Shown one piece after another: positions 42,991 through 54,401 of a stretch of DNA of 64,000 nt. The translations under genes were made by a program, and so were the position numbers. Under the pieces are notes generated by a model. It ran no database searches. It was not told the origin of the DNA and worked only from the letters and a program-made list of their open reading frames with translations. This DNA is from Sphaerulina vaccinii. Lineage: Eukaryota > Ascomycota > Dothideomycetes > Mycosphaerellales > Mycosphaerellaceae. Numbering within the stretch: the stretch's first letter is position 1; the number at the start of each line of letters is the position of its first letter. Location of the stretch: positions 2,170,001 through 2,234,000 of the forward strand of contig JAKUDP010000002.1 of assembly GCA_022570795.1 (NCBI GenBank). Direction: 5' to 3'.

Positions 42991-43977
42991 ATGTCACAGA
43001 CCGCCACCACTACTACTTGCTCTTCGGCACCTGTTCAGAAGACGAAATTGAACTACTATGTCACTCCAGAAAATGGCGGCACCACTGACTTTCTCAGCGG
43101 ATATACTGGACAATTCCGAAAGAAGTTCGACACCCACCCTATGACAATCACAGATATGCGTTCAGTAGGTCCCGAGAACTTCAGTCTAAATACCCAAGGC
43201 TTCCAGCTAGAGAAGCATACATCTGCCGAGAAAGAGTGGTCCGATATAGAGAGCATCAAGAACGTAGCCTACAAGGAGGGAGTAGACCTATTGAAGCAGA
43301 AGTAAGCACGATCCACATACCTCTTCTACCTATCCATCAGATAGACATAGAATTGACCTGCACAACAGAACCGGAGCAACCCACGTCCACATAATCTCCC
43401 ACCTCGTCCGCCGCTGCGGCTGGGAAACAGCCAAAGAGGCCACAAAAGACCTCGCAGACGAAGACCACATCCCCCTTCCCAACTACGCCACAAACCACTA
43501 CGTCCACATAGACCAATCAACAAAAGCCGCCATAGGTCTCCTACGCGAAGAACTCGGTCCAGAGGAAGCCTCTCGTCTCATGAAAACTAAATGGGCAATC
43601 ATCAACATCTGGCTCCAATAAAACCTATCACCCGCGAACCACTCGCGCTTTGTGACAGACGTACTGTTGACGCTAAGACCGATCTGCATGAAGTGACTTT
43701 GCGGAGTGCACAGTCTGATCTTATGAAACATTTGAATAAGGGAGATGGGTGGAGTACTTGGAATTTGAGTTTTAGTGAGAAGCATAAGTGGTTTTATGCT
43801 TCTGGGATGAGTCCTGAGGAGGTTTTGTTGTTAAAAATTAATGATTCTGATAGCAAGTTGGAAGGGCAGTCCAGAGGTGTGCCGCATTGTGCTTTTGTTA
43901 TGGAGGAGGAGAGGGGACCTGAGAGGGAGAGTGTTGAGATGAGATGTTTTGTTTTTTGGGAGGATCAGGAGAATTGA
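42991..43977 (+). pseudogene. AsaB/CmcJ-like hydroxylase-desaturase with one frameshift
   Basis: Exon 1, 42991-43301, and exon 2 from 43369 join as ...LLKQ-K-TGATHVHIISHLVRR, the family's second block. NYATNHYVHIDQSTKAAIGLL carries the usual HxDQ motif. The frame reaches W-L-Q-stop with TAA at 43619-43621. The expected continuation, KPITREPLALCDRRTV to FVFWEDQEN, lies in the next frame up to 43977. Adding one base in the CTCCAATAAAACC stretch near 43614 would give the usual WxPIKP motif. So either one base was lost or the gene is newly broken. Relatives act in aspergillic acid and cephamycin-type pathways. The end again shows a GT-rich coding strand. Confidence 0.8.
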
Positions 43978-44104
43978 TAACATAATGCGCACTTGTACGT
44001 TCGGCTAGTAGTGGTTTGTTGGATAATTATCGCATCGTTCATCAGGCCATTCATTTATGTTTATCCTTGTCTGGGCCTAGAAATCGTTCTTGTGAGGATA
44101 TGCA

Positions 44105-45061
44105 TCACATCTTCGCCTCCCTCTTGCCGCTCTTCACTCCTTCCACCGGCTTCCCACTCAACAAGAAATCGGGATACTCCCATCCTTTTCCTTCACTTGC
44201 TCCCGTGGTCCTCCATTGTCCGCCGTCCACGACCAAGATGTTGCCGTTCACGTAACTTCCAGCTTCCGAGAACAGATATATCGTGGCATCGGCAATCTCC
44301 TTCACCTCTCCATATCTTCCCACGGGTACCTGCTTTCTCGAGGCTTTCGCGCTCGCTGGATCACTCTTTGCCAATCTCTCCATGCCCTCTGTCCCTGCTA
44401 TCGGACCAGGAGTAATCACATTAGATGTGATACCATAGGGTCCATATTCTATGGCGACCGAGTGCGAGATCTGGTCAACAGCAGCTTTCGCAGCCATGAC
44501 ATGTGCCTGTAGTGGGAAACCCTTGAAATGAAAACTCGCAGATATGAAGATAATTCGCCCTCCCGTTCCTCCAGCCTTTGTGGTAGCTTTGCCAGTATTG
44601 GGATACTTCTTCGCAGACTCCACCAGGTATGGCAACACAGCTTTGGCAGTATGATATGATCCAAGTGTATCGATCTCGATCACAGTGCGGAATGCGTTCG
44701 CCGACAATTGGCTCATAGGCGCAAGGAAGTTGCCTGCTGCACCGGCGATAGCGAAATCAATGCCTCCCAGCTCTCTCGCACAACGATCTGCGGCTTCTTT
44801 CAATGCTACGGCATTTCTCACGTCCACTGCGCCTTGTCCAATAACTCTTGAGCCTGGACGTGCAGTCATCAGGTCTTTGGCCATTGCTTCTGTCTTTTCG
44901 ACATTTCGACCGATGATGTAGGCATTACCGCCGAGGGCTACGAAGGCGCGGACTTGGATGGAACAGATTGTGCCGGCACCGCCAGTGCAGAAGAGGACTT
45001 TGTTGGTGAAGATGCCATCGCGCCAGACGTCGGAGAGGAAAGCTTCGCGCGGGACGGGCAT
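44105..45061 (-). CDS. SPS19: Peroxisomal 2,4-dienoyl-CoA reductase (Sps19-type SDR)
   Basis: One exon of 318 aa from MPVPREAFLSDVWRDG. The SDR dinucleotide motif is LFCTGGAGTICS. Strong similarity to animal DECR2 and yeast Sps19 is seen at AAGNFLAP, in the AHVMAAKAAVD helix, where His replaces the usual SDR Tyr, and in VITPGPIAGTEGM. The C-terminus ends AKM, a weak SKL-like peroxisomal signal. The enzyme reduces 2,4-dienoyl-CoA with NADPH during beta-oxidation of unsaturated fatty acids. It sits head-to-head with an Atg33-like gene. Confidence 0.93.
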   Translation of the reverse strand: MPVPREAFLSDVWRDGIFTNKVLFCTGGAGTICSIQVRAFVALGGNAYIIGRNVEKTEAMAKDLMTARPGSRVIGQGAVDVRNAVALKEAADRCARELGGIDFAIAGAAGNFLAPMSQLSANAFRTVIEIDTLGSYHTAKAVLPYLVESAKKYPNTGKATTKAGGTGGRIIFISASFHFKGFPLQAHVMAAKAAVDQISHSVAIEYGPYGITSNVITPGPIAGTEGMERLAKSDPASAKASRKQVPVGRYGEVKEIADATIYLFSEAGSYVNGNILVVDGGQWRTTGASEGKGWEYPDFLLSGKPVEGVKSGKREAKM

Positions 45062-45389
45062 GTTGGCTGTATTGTAATGTTGGAGAGAGAAGTGAGGTGG
45101 ATGGAATGGAAGTGGATATGAGTGTGAGAAGGAAACAGAATATGTCAACTTACAGTGCTGCAGTAGAGTAGAAGAAGAAGAAGAAGAGTGGTAGCATAGC
45201 CGGATGTTGACTGATACAGACGAAACAGGGATTCTAGTGCTGCAGCAAGTGAGAGAGCACCAAAAGACTGCTGACTGTGCGTGGAGAGAGCTTGTCCACT
45301 CACTCACTAGCGGCAACGTCAGCGATAGACATAGACATACACACATACACCTTCATCTGAACAACAAGAACGATAACGCTCTAACCAAG
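45062..45389. promoter_or_regulatory. Bidirectional promoter, SPS19-like / ATG33-like
   Basis: 328 bp separate the two ATG codons. The region contains GAAGAAGAAG and AGAGAG runs and a CA-rich leader before the right-hand gene. Motifs are not identified. Confidence 0.4.
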
Positions 45390-45921
45390 ATGCCATCCTC
45401 CATCGCCATCTTCAAGTTCGTCGGCACTATAAGCCTGGGTCTCCTAACAGGAGTCTCATACACCCTCTCGACCCAATCACGTACGAGCCCACTATCCATC
45501 ATACATACATACATACATACATCCAACAGCATCCTAATCTGAAATAGTACCATCGCTCTTAACACTCCCCTCAGCCAAACCTGCCGCACACACTCTCAGC
45601 CAACAAAAGTCCCTATCAACACTACACATCCGCGCCCTCTCGACTCTCTCGACAGTATCGCTTCTCACAGCCTTCGCATTGTCGCCTCCCAGGATCAGAC
45701 ACCCATACCTCCTCTGGACAGCGCTAGTCGCGACAGGAAGTGGAGCTATTGGGTACAGCTTCAAGTCTACAAAAGACGCGATCAAGGTTGAGGATGAAGT
45801 CAATGGAGAAGAGGTGGAGAAGAGTGCGAGGGATCAGCAGTTTGTCGAGTTCGTGAGGACGCTTGTTGCAGGAACGGGGTTCGCGATGGGTGTGGTGGGT
45901 ATTTGGGGTGATGGAGCGTAG
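45390..45921 (+). CDS. ATG33: Atg33-like mitochondrial membrane protein
   Basis: Exons 45390-45480 and 45548-45921 (67-nt intron that holds a CATA microsatellite) give 154 aa. The N-terminus IAIFKFVGTISLGLLTGVSY and the second helix FALSPPRIRHPYLLWTALVA match the small fungal membrane proteins called Atg33. In yeast Atg33 sits in the outer mitochondrial membrane and is needed for selective mitophagy. A Ser/Leu-rich helix and an acidic loop lead to a C-terminal helix (FVRTLVAGTGFAMGVVGIW). The name is by family resemblance; role in this species is inferred. Confidence 0.65.
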
Positions 45922-46272
45922 AGCAAGTATGACAGATGTACGGCGAAAGGAGGAGTGTTTGTTGGTTTGTTGTAGTATTTGTTGAGCGCGCATGGAATAC
46001 AGAGATGAACTTGGGATGTGATATGATATGGAAAGGAAGGGCGAGGAGAAGATGTGTATGTTATTCGCATCTCAGTACTCAAATGAATGGTTTCAACTCT
46101 CGATGCGCAGGCAAAATGCACCCAACTGTCTGTATAGTAGCAGCTCTATATCATTGCATAATCAGCATAACACCACCATGCTTTTGATGCCGCGCTATGC
46201 AATCGTGAATGTCGTAATGCCACAATATGTCGCATCGTCGTATCATAAGTCATGCTTCCTGTGCGAGCCTGT
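45922..46272. other. Convergent 3' flanks, no gene seen
   Basis: About 350 bp separate the ends of the Atg33-like and Doa1 genes. No feature is supported. Confidence 0.5.
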
Positions 46273-48735
46273 CTAGCGGAGTTCGTCACGAATCTCTGCA
46301 ATGATGTCCTTGATGTTCGGACTCTGTGCAGCGGGCATCCTTTCGACACCCAATAGTGTACCTGGTAGACCATCTTTCAGGGCAGCCCTGAAGTCTGCTC
46401 CTAAACTTAACAGCGTGCCAAGTGCAGCCAGTGACCGGTAGGCGGTGTCGTTGTCAGGTACGTGAGGACCCTCAACTTCCAAAAGACCAGCTATGTCGAT
46501 AAGGAGAGCATTGGCTCTGGCCTCGCGTTTTGCAGCCTCGTTCGTCGGCGCTTGACTTGTCAACAGCACAGCGTAGTTGAGGTATAGTGTGGCAAGCGCT
46601 CTGAGTTGAGCGGGAGACTCTGGCTGCTGAGCAAAAGGTCGCACTAAATGAAGCGTTGCATCGAAAAGGCCGTCGACAAGTAGAAGCCCTTGCTCGGTCT
46701 TGAAGAGATTCGCAAGTAGGCGTATCGCATGAACAACATTGTTCGCGGTTTCTTGTCGAGGCTGTAACACTCCAGCTGCATCGATCGTCTCAATGACAGT
46801 ACCTGTACCACGGCTGGTAGCGATGACAAAGGCCGGGGAGACGGCCAGCAAAGCGAGAATGCCTACGGCAGGGACCTTGCTTTTAGTTGGCCAGGAGGAC
46901 GCGATCTTGAGCAGAGCATTAGTCTGTATCTCGGTCGGCTGAGGATCCTGCTTGTTCTGTAATTGGGTCGATAGTGCATTGAGCGCCTCAAGCTCGTTTG
47001 GCTGCAGCATCTGCTCTGGCGACAGCGTCCCGGATGTACCCAGTTCTTCTGACTTCTGCAGGATGATTTTGATTGCGTTGGTCGGGTTGCCTTCGATGAT
47101 GTCGACATACGTTCGCTGGGGCAGCTTTCGTTCACCTGAGATTGAGGACGACCCAGCATCTCCAGGTCGGTATCTGTTATCGGTGCCCCAAGGATCGCGC
47201 CCCGGTCGTTGTGTACTTGAAGCTCCGGAGCTCTGTCCCAGCTTGGCGCCTTTGGTGTTTTCCTGTATCCAATGGGCTACTTGCTCGTAGTAGGTCATTG
47301 GAAGTTCATTGCGCTCGAGGAACTTCCGGGCAGCATCCCAAGCGCTCTCTGACAGGTTGTAGGGCAGTTTAAGCGGCGGCTTGCCGTCTTCGATGTCAAT
47401 GTCGAACAAATAATCGTACTCCTGCCCGTTGTATGACTTCTTGGCCGTGCTCGTGCCCTCACCTTCGACGACAGTACCAATCAAATTCCACTGGCCTGTC
47501 GAAGCTCCCCACAAATGCGCCGTCACTCTCCCATCGTTCTCGCGAATGAAAAGCTGCTGGCCATCTCTCTCGCCGACCTGCGTCTGAAGTGCATCTGGGC
47601 CTGGCAAGTTCTCCTTCTGGAATGGCTGTCCCTGGGTGGCAATTTCTGCAGGTATTGCGTACATGCGATTGAGTTCATCGAAGTCCTTGATTGTCTGTGC
47701 ATCGGCCTGGCGCACCGCATCACGAGAGAATACTCGTATGTTATGGTCGCTCGCGCCACTCACAATGTCGCCAGTCTCAGGACACGCCGCGACACTCCAA
47801 ATGCTGATGGCTGGATGTGTAATGGTCTGTATGCATCGCCCATCTCTCCAAATCTTGACAGTGCGGTCTTCTGACGAGCTCACCAGATCACCATTGGGCA
47901 GAATCGCCAGGCTGTAGATGTATGCTGTATGCCCTTCAAGCTCCCCAATCGGTTCCCCGTCCATAGTCCAAAGTCGAATAACTTCATCGTTGCCCGCAGA
48001 TGCCACTGCGCCGCCCGACCAGTGATCGGGAGGCAGCTTCGCAAAGCACCGAACAACATCTGTATGTCCTTTGATTGACTGCAGTAGCTTGCCATTCATA
48101 TCGAATATGCGGATAACCTTGTCGGCACAAGCTGTTAAGACGAACTTGTTGTCGTATACCAGCAGGCCCCAGATTGGTCCCTCGTGGCCTTTCAGTTCGG
48201 CCACGACATTGCCTTCTTCCACGTCCCAGAGAAAGACTTGACTATCCCAGCCGCCGCTGATGATCTTGCTTCCATCCTCGGTGAATGCCAAACAAGAGAT
48301 GTTTCCGGCATGCCCAATAAGCATACGATGAGCATCATCTGTCAGCGGTTCGCCCACCTGCTTCACATACACGAATGTCTCCTTGCCGCCAGCAGCAAAC
48401 ACACCCTTGGGATGTTGCTGCGATGGCGCAGCATATGCTAGGCCACTGAACCAGTGAGACCCGTGGAGCGCAATGATATCGTCGAAAGTCGGTGGCTGCG
48501 GCGAAGTGAGCGTCCACTGTCGAACGGTTTTGTCGCGTGAGGCTGAGAAGATGAGATTCCTGTTGGGGAAGACCACTGATCGGACCTAAAGATTGTGCTT
48601 GTCAGTTATTCCGGACTTCATCGTCAACCATGCGAGAGAACTGGATAAGCTAAGAATAATTGCTGTGCTTTCTTGCTTGCTTACATCTTCATCATGACCA
48701 CGCAAAGTAGCCGACAGCTTGAAGTCGCCTGACAT
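46273..48735 (-). CDS. DOA1: Doa1/Ufd3/PLAA ubiquitin-binding WD40 protein
   Basis: Exons 48735-48685 and 48585-46273 (99-nt intron) give 787 aa. The first exon encodes the first WD repeat start (MSGDFKLSATLRGHDED). Seven WD40-type repeats run to about residue 330 (RGHDED, GHAGNISCLAF, GHEGPIWGLLV, KGHTDVVRCFA, EGHTAYIYSLA). The PFU domain covers about 360-460 (QLFIRENDGRVTAHLWG, LPYNLSESAWDAARKFLER), and the PUL armadillo-like domain about 510-787. The protein binds ubiquitin and Cdc48/p97 and controls ubiquitin supply, ERAD and ribosome- or mitochondria-linked degradation. Length is normal. Confidence 0.95.
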
Positions 48736-50633
48736 GCTGTCGGCGAAATAGTGGACTGGTGCTCTGACCCGTTCTCTGATAATGCGTTGGTGTAGCAAGA
48801 ACGCGCGTATGTGATGATGGGCGGTAGCTCGCTGGCGATGAAGCTCGATCTGTCTGTCCGCTGGACGTGTCTCAGACAGAAGCTCAAGCTGCTCGCAGTA
48901 GAAGCACGAAGTGGCGGTATATGACGGAATGGTTACTAAGCTCCCGCTCCCGCTCCTGCCTTGTGCGATTTCACTGTAAACAAAATCACCGTCACGAACC
49001 AACACACCATACACGCACCTCGCAATTTCAACGCAGGACACAGCTTCTGGAACGCGTACGCACCAGCGTAGACTACAGCAATTGGACTTCGAACTGCAAT
49101 CTCCTGGATCTCGTTTCTGCACATGCGACAAGATGGCGCGTCTCATGCCGTGCTTCACATATCTCCCATGATCGAGCATGTGGGAAGAACTTCCTGCTTG
49201 AACCAGCTTTGAGCTGCTATGTGAAGCTGCGCAAGCTTAACGATCGGCATGGTACATGATTGTGCTGCAGCATGAGCATGCGCCCCTAACTCCTGCGTAC
49301 CACCCGACACTGCAGACGATCGGCGCCTCTCGAACGACAAAATCACTTCCATTCACGAGCCAAGAGTGCGCGCGACCCAGAATTCGTCCAGGTATGTCGT
49401 AAGTCATATCGAAGTCTACTCCGCGTGGCAGTACATGGTCCAGCCATCGATTCTGCTACAGACAGCAGAATTCGCTTGCCCGCTTCAGGATCTGGCGCAA
49501 CAACATCCTCAACTAGCACTTTTGTGTGTAGCAAATACGAGACTGAGGTACCCCATATGCGCGTGTGAGTGACTGCTTACTCTGGTTCGCGCAATCTGCA
49601 GTCGACGACTTCTCAGCCTGATTCACGCCGAATTGATAGCTGCGAAACAGATGCGAGAAGATTGGTCGTACTACAACGGCCAATCAATCGACAGAGACTA
49701 CTGTAGGTACCTTCATCAGTGCTTGTTTCCGCCTCGACGAACATGGCGAATCGCGAAGCCCAATATTGATATTGCAGCTTGCTATATCCCAGGATTGATC
49801 CTATCAATAGTCATCCTGCTACTCACTTTGATTGTGGAGTTATGCTTCCAGTTCTCGCCATATCAAGAGTACCTAGGGCTGAACCCTCAGCGCTCGCCCT
49901 CACTCATGCGCCACGAGCATACGGGTCGACGCGGTAGCTCATGCTTGCAATTCTGTGTAGCGACAGATGACAAGCTTGACATGCGGCTGTGCTGGAACGC
50001 ACATGATCGGGCTCGAACCCCAAAGGCGTTTTCAATTGCAGAATCCAGAAGTCGCTCTCCTCCAGCCTCATCTTGATCGGGCAATAACCCACGCCCTTCT
50101 TGGAAACTTGCTCCACATCACCAACACTCAGCTTGCCGGCTTTCGCGATCAATGCCGCATCCTGTAGGAGGCTCAGCTGATGAAGCAATCTCGAATCTTT
50201 GGCGATCCAATCTGTCCGAACTGTCCAGTTTTCGACTGCATGACACGTGCATGAGACCCACGACGCCAGACGTGGCCATTCGTTGGAGTCGGCAAGTAGC
50301 GAGGAACAGCGTCCAGGCTCGCGGCTCGAGCAGGACGCACGCCAAGAAGTCGGCGATGGAGGGTGTGTGGATCGTTTAAGTTCTTGCCCTGCTTATATGT
50401 CTTTCTTATCCGCCCATCTCTATCCTCGGGCTTGCAACCCACATCGTGCTACAATCTTTACTACCGACAGTGCACATAATCTCACAAGACCAAGATTCAG
50501 ACGAGCTTTCCATCACATCCGGCCTTCCTTTGAGCCCAGTGTTCTGGACCCGGACACACACCCCATCGGCTCCCCAAGTACCACGAGTACCAGGTCCACA
50601 CTTGCGAAACGTGACGCAGGGAGTCTGGGCGCG
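48736..50633. other. 1.9-kb gap, no confirmed gene
   Basis: Short frames only. A minus-strand stretch at about 49990-50150 reads GKLSVGDVEQVSKKGVGYCP and looks protein-like but has no proper start, splice pattern or family. A TpsiC-like GGTTCGAGCCC on the minus strand near 50009-50020 does not extend to a tRNA. Confidence 0.5.
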
Positions 50634-51611
50634 ATGCTATCGCCAACCACGCAGCAAGACAGCGCTGCTCAGGGCGAGCTTATGAACGCGTTGTCCGCGT
50701 ACGTATTGATCCTACAGCTTTTGCTTTTACCATGGGTGTCACTAACGCATCACGAAGATTACACGTGGGAGGCAAGTATTCAGACTTGACAATAACCTGT
50801 AACTACAAGCAATGGGCTGTCCACAAGGCGATAGTGTGCTCAAGAAGTGGATTCTTTGACGGCGCCTGTTCGCATCAGTTCCGTGAGGCAGACACCGGAG
50901 TTATCGATCTCAGTGAAGAGGATGAGGATGCAGTCGAGCAAATGATACATTGTAAGCACCAAGCTGGCGATCAATTCTTATCAGACATTGACATGGATGG
51001 CAGACCTATATCACCTCGACTACGACGAGTCCCAGCAGAGACCAGCAGCGATGTTTAGGCATCGCGCGTACTCTGATCGGAGGACCGTACCTCAGAAAAT
51101 CGATTTTTCTACCATCGAAGATCCGCTTCTATCTCAAGCAGGATTTTACGATAACCAGCCCTCCTCTCCTGCAGCTGGAAAAGATCATTCGGAGAAGTTG
51201 CCTCAATCGCCTACCAGAGTCCGCGCGGATACACCACAGCATCTCGATCTGCACGAGTGTGATGACGAACGACACGATACTGGCAATGATACTGAGTCCG
51301 AATCGCATCTGGTTCTACATATACAAGTCTATGCTCTTGGCGAAAAGTATGACATGCCGTCCTTGAAGCAACTCGCGAGGCAAAAGTTCGAGATGGCAGC
51401 CGCTTGCTACTATGATGCTGCCGAATTAGCAGAAGCGATCGAACTGGTCTACCAGTCCACTATCGACACTGATCGAGGACTTCGCGATGTTGTTGTTCAA
51501 TTATTTAGAATGCACCCCCAGCTTGTGCAAACTCAAGACATGTACGCTGTGATCAAGGATACACCAGGACTCGCACTTGACCTCTGGAAGGTAGAACGAG
51601 GGCTGCTCTGA
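50634..51611 (+). CDS. BTB/POZ-domain protein
   Basis: Exons 50634-50698, 50758-50951 and 51004-51611 give 288 aa. The first intron has an ACTAAC branch site. The BTB fold is clear: KYSDLTITCNYKQWAVHKAIVCSRSGFF in two halves, then FREADTGVIDLSEEDEDAVEQMI and, after the second intron, YLYHLDYDES. The middle (residues 95-190) is a polar, disordered insertion. The C-terminal part, LHIQVYALGEKYDMPSLKQLA then AAELAEAIELVY, is the usual helical end of fungal BTB proteins. Many act as Cul3 adaptors or protein-binding modules; targets are unknown. An ATG at 50732 lies inside the first intron and is not used in this model. Confidence 0.85.
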
Positions 51612-53262
51612 ACATGCGGTCACTCCTATTCTGCTATGATGAAGTTTCTGATAAAGCCAACGAACGTACGCGATCCAGCAGCCAAAGCGTGCGAAGTTTC
51701 CTTTCAATGAAAGTGGTCACTTGTCCACACCAATTGATACTGCAGCCGGCTTTCGTCCAGACCTGGCTCATGACCGATTCGCCTCAACCATACGGCCGAA
51801 AGATACAACGCACACGACATCTAGCCAAATGCGGGTCGCAGGCGCATGAGTGGAGTAGGCGAATGACAGTAAGACTTCATATGATACAAGTCTCGAGCAA
51901 ACTGGAACGTAGCAGGTCTTACTTGCCAGGCACCAGTCACCAAGCGAAAGATGAATGCAACCCAGTTCCACAAAGTGATCCTTCACAACAAAGGCCTCTA
52001 CATATCTGGTGTTCAGTCAGCTTCGCCTAGGAGACGACACATTGTATAATCGCAAGCCATCCACATCTGACATCCAATATGCATGATTCTGGAGCTCGCT
52101 TGATTTCACTGGGTCTAGTATCGGGACCACTCTTGCCACGAAAGCATGAGAACGATCCCATAGTCATCCTTGGCAGACGATTCCGGAAAGCATTCGTGTT
52201 GCACGGCGGCTGCGGATGTGGTTCAACTCGTGGGCAGTACGATAGCGTGCTGACTGCATGAACAACACGCGAGCATTGTTTCATCGCGCGCAAGCTGGAG
52301 CTTGATCCTCCGGAGACCCGGTTACCGAGCACTCGTACTTCACTTCCTGGGAGATATGACTCACTCATTCGAGAACGATGTCATATAGATATAGGTAGAC
52401 TTTGACATCGATGTTGACTAGACTGTGGATTTGCCCGTGACCAAGGCGTACACTCGCTCAATATAGCGTGCGAGTATATATGGGCCGTATTCGCGAAATA
52501 TACTTCTCATTACCTGTCTGGCTTCTTCGAGCTCTCCGCCTCCTTTTGAAACATATTACTGTGTGCTGGCAGTAAGCAAGACCGATTTCTTCATAGCACT
52601 CCTATGTGATCTAGGGCAAAGTTACAGCTCAAGTCAAGCAATGATAAGGTTCCTTCCAAGCTCAAGTTGCCAGGAAAGGAACCAGTTGCTGTCGTCAGCG
52701 CGTCAAGACGCTTGCTGGTTGGAGAACTTTTTATATAAGCTTCCAGAAAATCCCAAAAGCAAGGAAGAACCTAAAGTTCTACTGTTCTCAAAGGCAAGCA
52801 CGTGCGAAGATACTGTACGTATCGCTCCGTCGGCCTTGAGAGCTGGACATAGGCACTTCTCCGAAGTGATTGTGTCTGGAGATGTGTTGCAGCAAGATCG
52901 GATCGAGTGCCTCTGATCCTCTCATTACTCAGCGCAGACCGAACAGTGGTCGGCATTGGTCCGAGGAAGCGAGGCGGAACACGTTGAAAGGTTTCTGCAT
53001 CTACAATCACCTACACGACATCAAACATCAAGTCATCGATTATAAGTCATCCATCTTACACGCATCTCGTAACGCATGACTGAGCTTGGAATCAACAACG
53101 ATCAATCCCGCCAACCACAAAGGAGGTCCATATGCGCAACCGGCGCCTCTTGGCATCTTGTGCTCGTCCTGAACCACGAAACGTAACGTCAAGACCATCA
53201 ACGACAACGCGCAAAGAGGTAGGACCGGCATGTTGAATCCGGGTTCTGGGACTCTGTTACGC
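51612..53262. other. 1.65-kb gap, no gene seen
   Basis: No coding frame with family or structural features is present. This and the next locus form a thinly populated stretch approaching the transposon. Confidence 0.55.
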
Positions 53263-54330
53263 TCAGCATAGGAAATCAGTATAACCCTTCCAGTCCGAGG
53301 TCTGCGTTCTGGCATCGAAGTTGCCCATCACATCCACGATGGTGTAGTCGGCATACTTATCCGCAAACGTCTTTTTCAGGTCGTACGCGCCTCTGGGAAA
53401 GGTGTACGCTGTAACAGCATACGTTGCGAACTGCCAGAAGATGGCTCTTTCCGAGATGAGTGCACAAGCGTCGGGCAAAGAGACGACTGACATCGTTTTT
53501 CTCCCGTTCTCCATGCGGTTGCAGAGGCCTGGATGGCTGGCGCGGTTTCTTTGGCCGGACACTGGCAGCTACCTGCAGAAGCAGATCGAATGGTTAGCAA
53601 GTACGTCTAAACTTGTGGGGATGTCTGAAGGGCAGCCATCTTCCAGCTTGCCACCGCAGTGGCTTGAGCTTGGTGAGATAATGAGGGGAGTCTGTTGTTG
53701 GGTCACTGACCATCGGCATGAACGCAGCATCATTTTCTCCATGCTGGGCTTGTGCAACGGACCAACACGCAAGATACGCTTGACATCAAGGGCGTACGTG
53801 CAGTTTATCTTCGCTCTGATCGCCGTGAGTTGGAAGCGCACGCTGCACAGTCAGTCATGACCTGACTTGTCGTGGGCGAGATCTTAGCCTCAGGAAGACA
53901 AACATCAAGTTTGGAAACACCTGGCATGCACTTACAGCGAATGCTGCATCATCAGTTTGTCGTTGACGAGGGACCAACTGGGAAGGTTATTAGGTTGCAT
54001 TATCAGGGGCCTGTGCTTGACTGGATCCCGGAATATCTGTTCAGAAAATTGCCGTAACCACGGACCTCTGTCGTCTTTTTCATGACATTCTTTATATGCA
54101 CGCCATAGAGCTGCGAAGCTATCAGGAGCTGGGCTGCGCGGCTCGCCAACTACACGTCCCAGGATACTAGCGCTTATGTGCTGGTATGTCAGCACAGCAC
54201 CTAGAGTTGCCACGCAAGAAGGAAGATCGCAATACGAGAATTACCAGTCTGTGAGACCTCGACACTCGAAATATCGGGTGACTGTGCCCAAAGTACAAGA
54301 GCCGTCTACCATTATACGGATACAACTGTT
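53263..54330 (-). pseudogene. Unrecognised multi-exon protein gene, probably decayed
   Basis: Protein-like blocks line up on the minus strand. Block 1 (about 54190-53935) includes GAVLTYQHISASILGRVVG and LWRAYKECHEKDDRGPW and ends at donor CT|GTAAGT. Block 2 (about 53845-53570) starts VRFQLTAIRAKINCTYALDV and contains LVLANHSICFCR-type sequence. After a TAG near 53566 the same frame continues to 53263 with ENGRKTMSVVSLPDACALIS, ERAIFWQFATYAVTAYTFP and ADYTIVDVMGNFDARTQTSD. The blocks suggest one protein of over 280 aa. The TAG has no evident intron around it and no upstream ATG is certain. I do not recognise the family. Confidence 0.5.
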
Positions 54331-54401
54331 TGGTCGTTGACAAATCGTTCTTCCAATCGACCAGTGGACTTCGATTCTACCAAGAGCCCGACTCCATCAC
54401 A

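Noticed and set aside
50005..50025. tRNA-like TpsiC motif GGTTCGAGCCC on the minus strand
   Set aside because: No acceptor stem, D-arm or anticodon stem of fitting length could be folded around it, and the stretch is also part of a protein-like frame.
50732..50951. BTB start at ATG 50732
   Set aside because: It lies before an ACTAAC branch and CGAAG acceptor. Using the intron gives a better N-terminus (MNALSA-LHVGGKYSDL).
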